From Adiantum capillus-veneris (Eukaryota > Streptophyta > Polypodiopsida > Polypodiales > Pteridaceae): a stretch of 64,000 nt of DNA. Positions within the stretch are counted from its first letter, which is position 1; the number at the start of each line of letters is the position of its first letter. A program made the position numbers and the translations under genes. Positions 57,747 to 64,000 of this stretch are shown in pieces. The notes under the pieces were generated by a model, which saw only the letters and a program-made list of their open reading frames with translations, was not told where the DNA came from and did no database searches. Location: positions 128,871,018 through 128,935,017 of the forward strand of contig CM043968.1 of assembly GCA_014529385.2 (NCBI GenBank), written 5' to 3'.

Positions 57747-60700
57747 ATATATGGGGTCATCACCAGTCCCTATGTTGGTCTTTGAACTGGGGTCTGACTT
57801 CGTTGCTTTGTGCGATCTCTTTCTTCATGTTTTGTTCTTTTTCTGAGATTGGGCAATTGATGCTGTGTCTCTTTCCTCAAGAATATAATTTTGTTTTTGG
57901 AGCATCGATCGTGTGAGTACATTTACTGGTACCATGGGTGTACTTGGTGATGGCTCCTCGGTAACTTCAATCAAGTTTAATGGCATGATCTTCGGTGCAT
58001 TTGGATTATTTGGACATTGGGCAATCAAATGATCTATGCCACATCGATTACACATGAGTATCGGCATTGTAGACGTGCTTGCTTGATTGGTTTGCATTAG
58101 TGTGGCGTTCTTTTGTAGCCTAATAGGACACTCGGCTACACAATATGAACCTCCACACTCATAGCATTGAAGAGCTGGTCTCTTAGCGGTGTAATTGATA
58201 TTTTAGCCTCTTGCCGTAAGAGCAGCTACTTGATATACAGGTTTGACTTGTCCCCAATAGTCCTCCATGTAGTATTGTGGACTTTCTTCAAGCACATCCA
58301 TCCCATAGGCGATATTAGGATCTATATCTTCCTCCTAGCCTTCCAAACAAGAAATAGATGACTCACAACCCACTTGATTCACAGAAGTGATTCTCGGATG
58401 TGGTGGTTGCGGTCCTAGCACCGGAGGTGGTAAGGGTGTTGTTTCAACAACATTTTGGGCCCTAGGGACCATATGTTGTGATGTTTGTTCAAGAGATGGG
58501 GCCGGCATCAATGCAGGCACTCAAGGTGTGTCTGTCCATGCTAAGGTTGTTCTATTGGCCATCACGCGCTTAAATACTATGCAATCCTTAGCTGATGACC
58601 ATACCTTCCACATGCATTGCAGTTCCCATTGAATTTTACTCTAAAAGTAGGGCATTCACTGGCATACTGAGCACCATTGATGCTCCCTTCTTGGATACAT
58701 ATGATTGTTCTGCGGAGCACGATTGTCTCTAAGACTCTCTTGAATAGCCTTGGTGAGATCTGCTAAAGTCATCTCAGATATCTTTGGCTCTTTAGCAATA
58801 GGCTTTAGGGTCATTGGCTGATGCCCCGATGCTTGTGAGCTAATAGATTTAGACTCAATGGACACTCTTTCTCCTTGAATCATTAAATTATCCTCCAATT
58901 GGATCGCATTGGTGGTGACTGCTTCGCAAGTGGTGATACCTCTAATGACTAGGCCATTGTAGATATCCTCATGTTGTAACCCCCTAATGAATCTATCAAG
59001 CAATTGGTTATCGTTGAACCGCTCATTTGGATTACAACGAGAATTCAAATGCTTCAAGCGACTTATAAAGTCTCTCACCGCCTCTCCTTCCTCTCGTTGG
59101 GCTTTTTGGAGCTGAGAGGCTACACCCCAAAGCACTCCTTCTCGTATATATTCTTTTAAGAACAGTCTCCTAAGAGTAGGGTAAATCGTTTTTTCTTCCA
59201 CCCTTAGGGTTCTATACCAATCCCCAGCCTTTCCACTTAAGGTTAAGCTTAAAGCCTTGCTCTTATGTAGGTCATTGTGTTCTCCTAGAGAATCGCATAT
59301 TTGTTCAAACACTTCGATATGATTTCTCACATCCCCGTCTCCACTAAATTTTTGTGTGAGCTTGGCTATTTGTACTGCCTTACTTCTAGGCTCTCTATCA
59401 GGCGTGTTACGCATATTCTCAGCAATAGATTGACCAATAGCTTGAGCAAATGTTGCCAAGTCACCTAAGTGAGCAGGCACCGTGGGTAAAGGTGCTCCAG
59501 AGACTACATGTGGAGTAGGTATTGGCATTGGGATTGGCGCATAGGAAGCCCTTGGGTTCCATGTTGGGTATGATGTTGTGACATGTGGTGGTCCATAGTG
59601 CATATGAGTGGCCCTAGGCATAGCAGACGTCGGATGTGACATGATAATGCTAGCCGGTATAGTCCCATGGGAATAAGAACTTGTGTATTGTGGTTGTGGA
59701 GCATAGGTAGTTGAAACAATGGGAGGGGTAGGGACTACATGAGTGTGAGCCATAGGTGCATACGATTGGTACACACTTGTAGGTACTGTTGCAGGAATTG
59801 AGCTACCATGTAGTGGTGCTTTACTAACAAACGAGGTCCATGGTGTGTTTCTTGGCATGCCCATCATTGGGGTAGGCATGGTATCCGTGGTGTCATCAAG
59901 GGAAAGATGAGCTAGACTTGGAAAAGTAAAGCTATCACTTGTGGGCTCAGATTGCATTGAGACCCCTGGCGAAACAACATATGGGGGATCAATGGGACTC
60001 ACTGGGGGAGTCTCCATTTGTGATAGAGTGGGTTGTTTCCCTTTGCCCGTGTCTAAAAATCGCATAGGACCCGTCGAAGGTATGTCTATTCCTCGATTTT
60101 TCCTCTCGGACTGGATAATCCTATGGATGACATTGCAGATCATGTGTTGTTGTTCCTCTAGACTAGTGGCACTAGATGTGGATTGTACAACTTCTAACCA
60201 ACCCACATGGTATGTGTAGCCCATGTATAGGTCGGTCAAAGTCTCCGTGTGTAGGTCATATTCCCAATTTTCATTGAGAAATACCCCGTCCAAACTTGGT
60301 GTACTAGAGGGTTGCCGTGAGGTGGATGCAATGTTGCTTCCCGTGTTTTGACTTTTAGTCACCGCTACCTTAGAGGCGACTTTGGAAGGTGGTAGCTCGG
60401 TAGGGCCCTCATTAAATGAGGTAGGTAGAATGTCCACGTGGACACTCTGAGGGAGTGTGGGGTCTACAGGAGATGTGAATGGTGATTCTACTTCCCCACC
60501 TTCTTCGTTTGCTTCACTAGTCGTAGGTTCAGAGCGCGTAGATCTACTAAAAGTTTCCATCAAACGGCTAAAAACACTAGTTCCAGGTTGTTGGGCCCAG
60601 CTAGGTACGGTTTCATTTGTTCCCCCAAGGCTTTGTGTAAGATGCTCTTCCATAATATCGTAGTCAGAGGAAGAGTCGCTAGCCGCTATATTTGGGTCTT

Positions 60701-60827
60701 GGGTTGCACTACCTTGGGTCCCCGCCGAGGGCGTAGACCCTAGTGTGGAAGGATAGTGAGTACCCCCGTAAATCGAAGCACTAGCTAGTTGTTCGGACTC
60801 TAGCACACGACCAGAGCGTAGATACAT
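57747..60827 (-). pseudogene. A gag
   Basis: ATG at 60825-60827 (MYLRSGRVLESEQ), as in B. A long Ser/Thr/Pro-rich N-terminal half is followed by capsid (LTQKFSGDGDVRNHIEVFE, AGDWYRTLRV, VRDFISRLKHLNSRC), open without stops to 58656, longer than in B. Zinc knuckle 1 is broken: CSVC is followed by a small deletion and frameshift. Knuckle 4 (CNRCGIDHLIAQC, near 58045) is intact. A TGA at about 57826 stands where B has CGA. Confidence 0.85.
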
Positions 60828-61423
60828 GTGATTTGGGTGCCCTACAAGTGTCGGCAAGTACCCTCAAAGGTTACTTGCTTTGTTTTGTGGGTGTTTTGCA
60901 CCCCGTTTTCTACTTGATTTTTTCTTGTTTTTGATGTTTTTTGAATGTTTTGTTAATGTTTGATTTTTTTGATTGAAGTGTGTGATAGCTCGAAACGAGC
61001 GTATCACTTAAAGGGTCGCTGTGTGCTTTACAACACAATTTTCGAGCATCTGACGTTCTGTTGGTCCTCAAAAATCAATTTTTAGCTACGTGTGAAGCTA
61101 AAATTTGTTTTTTTAAAAGGCGACTGAGGCCTAGGCCTGCGCGAGAGCACACACACACATACACACACACTCTATCTACCTACTTCTAACTAATATACCT
61201 ACTCTTACACACTAACACACTCTATTAACTCTCACTAATCTACTTCCTACTTACTGTACATAGAAAACTAACTACCTTAATACACAGAGAATATACACAG
61301 AACCTTTGAAATCTCTATTAACAAAGAAAACTAACTACCTTAATACACAGAGAACAAACACAGAACCTTTGAAAACTCCATTAATAGAAAAAACACACAA
61401 TATAACACCAAATCCCTCTTCTC

Positions 61424-61456
<33 letters not shown>

Positions 61457-61540
61457 CTTCCTTACCTTTCCTACAATAGAAATTGCACCACGGAGAAGCA
61501 CAGAGTGCTACTGGAGCTTCATGTATGGCGTTCCCCGGAA
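60828..61540 (-). other. A leader region
   Basis: Non-coding, between primer site and gag, with (CA)n tracts at 61148-61170 and 61426-61453 and a 46-bp direct repeat around AACTAACTACCTTAATACACAGAGAA (61266 and 61328). Confidence 0.6.
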
Positions 61541-61550
61541 GTGGCGCCAA
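61534..61550 (-). other. A primer binding site (TGGCGCC type)
   Basis: In minus sense TGGCGCCACTTCCGGGGAA follows the 5' LTR end after three A/T bases. It is the same type as in B but differs in the middle (ACTTCC against GCTATC). Confidence 0.8.
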
Positions 61551-61553
61551 AAA

Positions 61554-62140
61554 TGTGCGTGTATGTCGCACGTGTCAATGCAAGGAACTTGCCGATACAC
61601 CGTGTGCGAGCCACAAATGGCTCCAAGCACACAACAAGCCTAAACTAGTAAGCTCAAAGAAGGCGATGGTGTGTCACTCACCACTCTACGCTTGCTTCGT
61701 GGAGGATTCCTCGCCGCGAAGAAGAAGGAGACGCTACTACGCCGCGCTCAACCGCTTCACCGCCGTCGTGCCTTCGTAATGCTCGATCGCCCACACACTC
61801 CCTCTCTCTCCCTCTCTCACTCTCTCTTTCTCTCACACACACAAAGAGATGAAGAAGAAGAAGAAGGAGATGGAGCAAGAGCACTCTTCAATTGCACAAA
61901 TGAGAGAATGAGTGAATTTTAGGTTTAGTTGACTTTTATATGAGCTTGCCCCATTCACACTTGGGCGCCCATGCTTAGCCAACTAATCCCTTGAATGTTC
62001 CAGTTAGAGTGCGCCTCTCATTAGCGATCACTCTTACCCTTTTTCTATTGGACAGACAAGCCTGGTACCTGACTCTACCAAATAAAAAATACAATGTCCG
62101 CCGTAGGTGATAGGGTGTCCATGAGCCGTAAAGGTTAACA
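61554..62140 (-). repeat. A 5' LTR
   Basis: It pairs with 41614-42205; ends TGTGCGTG and GGTTAACA (plus strand). It has more differences from its partner than B's LTRs have from each other, in line with A being older than B. Confidence 0.9.
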
Positions 62141-62466
62141 CTAGACAACGTGCAGTTGAACAGGCTTTTATTGCTTCCCAAAGAAAGGGTGGTAACATCA
62201 ATGCAGCCACTTCTTATGGTTCTGATGCGAGTGGCAAAACTTCTATTCCTAATGCTTCTGCTGGCAGAAATTTGTCTAGAAATTCTGGTGATAAGGGCAA
62301 AAAGAAGATGCGTTGCCATTACTGTAAAGCAAATGATCACTTGATTAAGCAATGTCCTAAGTTGAAGGCCAAAGAGGCTAAGAAGAAAGAGGGTGGTTCC
62401 ACTGCAAATGCTGGTTCCACTACAAATGCAGTCATTGTTGAGTTTTTTTATAAAAAGAGACTGTAA
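62141..62466 (+). pseudogene. C1 copia gag, C-terminal part
   Basis: It continues the frame of 40945-41613 after the CTAGA duplication (AVEQAFIASQRKG). CHYCKANDHLIKQC is a CX2CX4HX4C knuckle at about 62311-62352. A T/A-run indel near 62440-62455 shifts the frame before the protease. Confidence 0.85.
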
Positions 62467-63010
62467 TGCTGATGTTGATGCAGAATGGGCTTTTAGTGCA
62501 GAGTGCACTTACAATCCTGATTTCCATGATGCATGCTTGTCAGTTGCTGCAGATTCACATGTGTGGTATTTCGACAGTGGTGCTACAAAGCACATTACCT
62601 CACATCGTGAATTATTCACCTCTCTTGTGTCTGTCCCTCATGGGAATTCAGTCACTTGTGCCAACAATGCCTCTTATCCGGTTCAGGGAGTTGGAAAGAT
62701 TGTGCTTACTGCTGCAAATGGCAGCTCCTTCATACTTGTTCATGCACTTTATGTACCTGGGATCAAGAAGAATCTCTTGTCTGTATCCGCACTTGCTAGA
62801 CTTGGACTTGTAGTCAAATTTGTGGATGACAGATGTACAGTTCATGATCTCAGTTTTGGTGATGAAATTGTTGCATCTGGCCTTTTGTGCCGTGGGCTGT
62901 ATAAGCTCATTTTGTATGACAAGTGTGAACAAAATTTTGCAAATGATGTGGCAGATTCAAGGGCTATTGCAGATGCAAAACTTGGCATGCACGTTTTGAT
63001 CATCTGAATT
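62467..63010 (+). pseudogene. C1 copia protease and start of integrase
   Basis: VWYFDSGATKHIT near 62560 is the aspartic protease site. LYVPGIKKNLLSVSAL and GLYKLILYD follow, the GAG-pre-integrase order of Ty1/copia. The frame ends at TGA 63005; the adjacent frame reads WHARFDHLNFAAF, the integrase zinc-region start, so another indel lies near 62980. Confidence 0.85.
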
Positions 63011-64000
63011 TTGCTGCGTTTGCAAAAATCAGATATGGTTGCTTCTTTGCCGCCTCTTGAAGCACCTGTCAAACATGTTTGTGAATGCTATATTTTGGGT
63101 AAGATGCAGCGTTCTAAGTTTCCAAAGGATGGTTCAGTTCGGGCCACATGCAGGTTGCAGCTTGTGCATAGTGATGTTTGTGTGCCCATGCAAACTATGT
63201 CCTTGGGCAATTACCTTTACTTCGTGACTTTCATTGATGATTAGTCCAGGCATGCATGGGTATTTCCGCTTAAAGCAAAGTCCTAAGTTTTTATGTGCTG
63301 CAAACAATTTCTGGCTATTGACCTGTTTTTCCTCTCAGCAACACCATTTTGTTGAAGTGTATAAGGAACTGTACATTGGTGTTTTATCCCACGACTAGCC
63401 AGAAATGCATTGAATTCATGAGACATATACTCCCCCCCTCGATCAGAATGGAGGGTGCCCATATTACATTTTGAGACATTTTGGCACGATGTATGGTCAA
63501 AAGTCAAGCTTTGCCGCATTCTTTTTGGCTTGAGGCCATCATGTGTGCCACTTATGTACTAAACAGGTGTCCTACGAAAGCTTTGAAGTCTATTACTCCA
63601 TATGAAGCATGGCATGATAGAAAGCGTCCTATTGAGCACATGCGTGTTTTTGGCTGTTTGGCATATGCTTTGGTGCCACAAACAAACTGCATAAAATTGG
63701 ATGATAAGGCTGTCAAATGTATTTTTGCTGGTTATAGTGCTGAAAGCAAAGGTTATAGGTTGTATCATCCGCAAACAAAACGGATTCTGGTTTCACGTGA
63801 TGTAGTGTTTGTGGAAGATTCTGTTCAGCCCTTGCTGTCATGTACTAGAGACAATAATGTAAGCTCACAGGACATTTATGACACTTTGTTGCCTCTTTTC
63901 AGTGGTGGAAATACGAATGTAAGTTCAGATGAGGCAAATATACAACCTATGGGGGTTTCTGAAAATGTTACAGATCAGCCTATTATTGATGCAGATGTAC
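63011..64000 (+). pseudogene. C1 copia integrase, with internal inversion
   Basis: Plus strand: LVHSDVCVPM (first catalytic Asp), VTFIDD, TAG at 63242, HAWVFPLKAKS, KQFLA up to about 63316. From about 63317 to 63484 the sequence is reversed: the minus strand there encodes NMGTLHSDRGGEYMSHEF and NGVAERKNR, with the second Asp and the Glu. The plus strand resumes with ARCMVKSQALPHSFWLEA, ITPYEAWHDRKRP, VFGCLAY, KCIFAGYSAESKGYRLY and the linker towards RT, which lies beyond the window. Confidence 0.85.
63317..63484 (-). other. About 170-bp inverted segment in C1 integrase
   Basis: The boundaries are read from where the integrase alignment switches strand: forward until KQFLA, reverse over HSDRGGEY..VAERKNR, forward from ARCMVKSQ. 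Both edges are near a TGGC tetramer. Confidence 0.8.

Larger units (their letters stand above)
41609..62145 (-). mobile_element. A: pol-less Ty3/gypsy element inserted in C1
   Basis: LTRs at 41614-42205 and 61554-62140, with the 5-bp duplication CTAGA at 41609-41613 and 62141-62145. The internal part, read on the minus strand, has the primer site, gag and protease. Then, instead of RT-RNase H-integrase, it has a Lys-rich region with WVPK motifs, a foreign-looking polypurine tract and LTR, and the family's 3' non-coding region. Element B interrupts it at 44977/56801. Confidence 0.9.

Overview
The window looks like nuclear DNA of a land plant with a large, repeat-rich genome. Retrotransposons start from primer sites matching the plant initiator tRNA-Met, several elements are of plant-type Ty3 and Ty1 groups, and plant telomere-type TTTAGGG motifs occur inside one LTR. 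I cannot name the species. The very high density of old and new elements and the unusual LINE tails would fit a fern, lycophyte or gymnosperm as well as a flowering plant. I recognise no confident single-copy host gene; one weak exon candidate lies near 22.8 kb.

0-21 kb is a nested pile of LTR elements. A broken Ty3 gag (0.4-1.2 kb, minus) is followed by a family here called R1. R1 has 1.3-kb LTRs and an internal region that encodes no reverse transcriptase. Its one long, stop-broken frame has a coiled N-terminal part, a 330-bp tandem duplication rich in Asp and His, and a chromodomain-like tail. R1 (2.9-14.4 kb) was split by a complete chromovirus, G1 (6436-12983, minus), with 5-bp GTCCC target duplications and four evenly spaced telo-boxes in each LTR. 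Further R1 LTRs follow at 14.9-16.2 kb (carrying a hAT-type MITE) and at 17.1-18.3 kb (reversed, inside an older G1-like LTR). Beyond these come copia-like gag and LTR remnants up to 20.9 kb.

21-37 kb is dominated by microsatellites and four copies of one L1-like LINE on the minus strand (23.3-24.7, 28.1-32.6, 35.0-35.5 and 35.5-37.0 kb). The longest copy has ORF1 and ORF2 with endonuclease, RT and a C-terminal zinc motif. The three copies that keep their 3' ends finish in (TC)n rather than poly(A). A foldback element lies at 33.9-34.0 kb. The stretch 37.2-40.3 kb holds nothing I can assign.

40.4-64 kb is a three-level nest. A Ty1/copia element (C1, plus) has its gag split at 41613/62141, with TSD CTAGA, by a 20.5-kb insertion. 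That insertion is element A (minus), a Ty3 element with a TGGCGCC-type primer site that has lost RT, RNase H and integrase. A is in turn split inside its protease by element B (plus, 11.8 kb), a member of the same family with gag, protease, RT-RNase H and integrase. Coding regions in all three carry stops and frameshifts. The distal part of C1 has a roughly 170-bp inversion that flips two of the three integrase catalytic residues.
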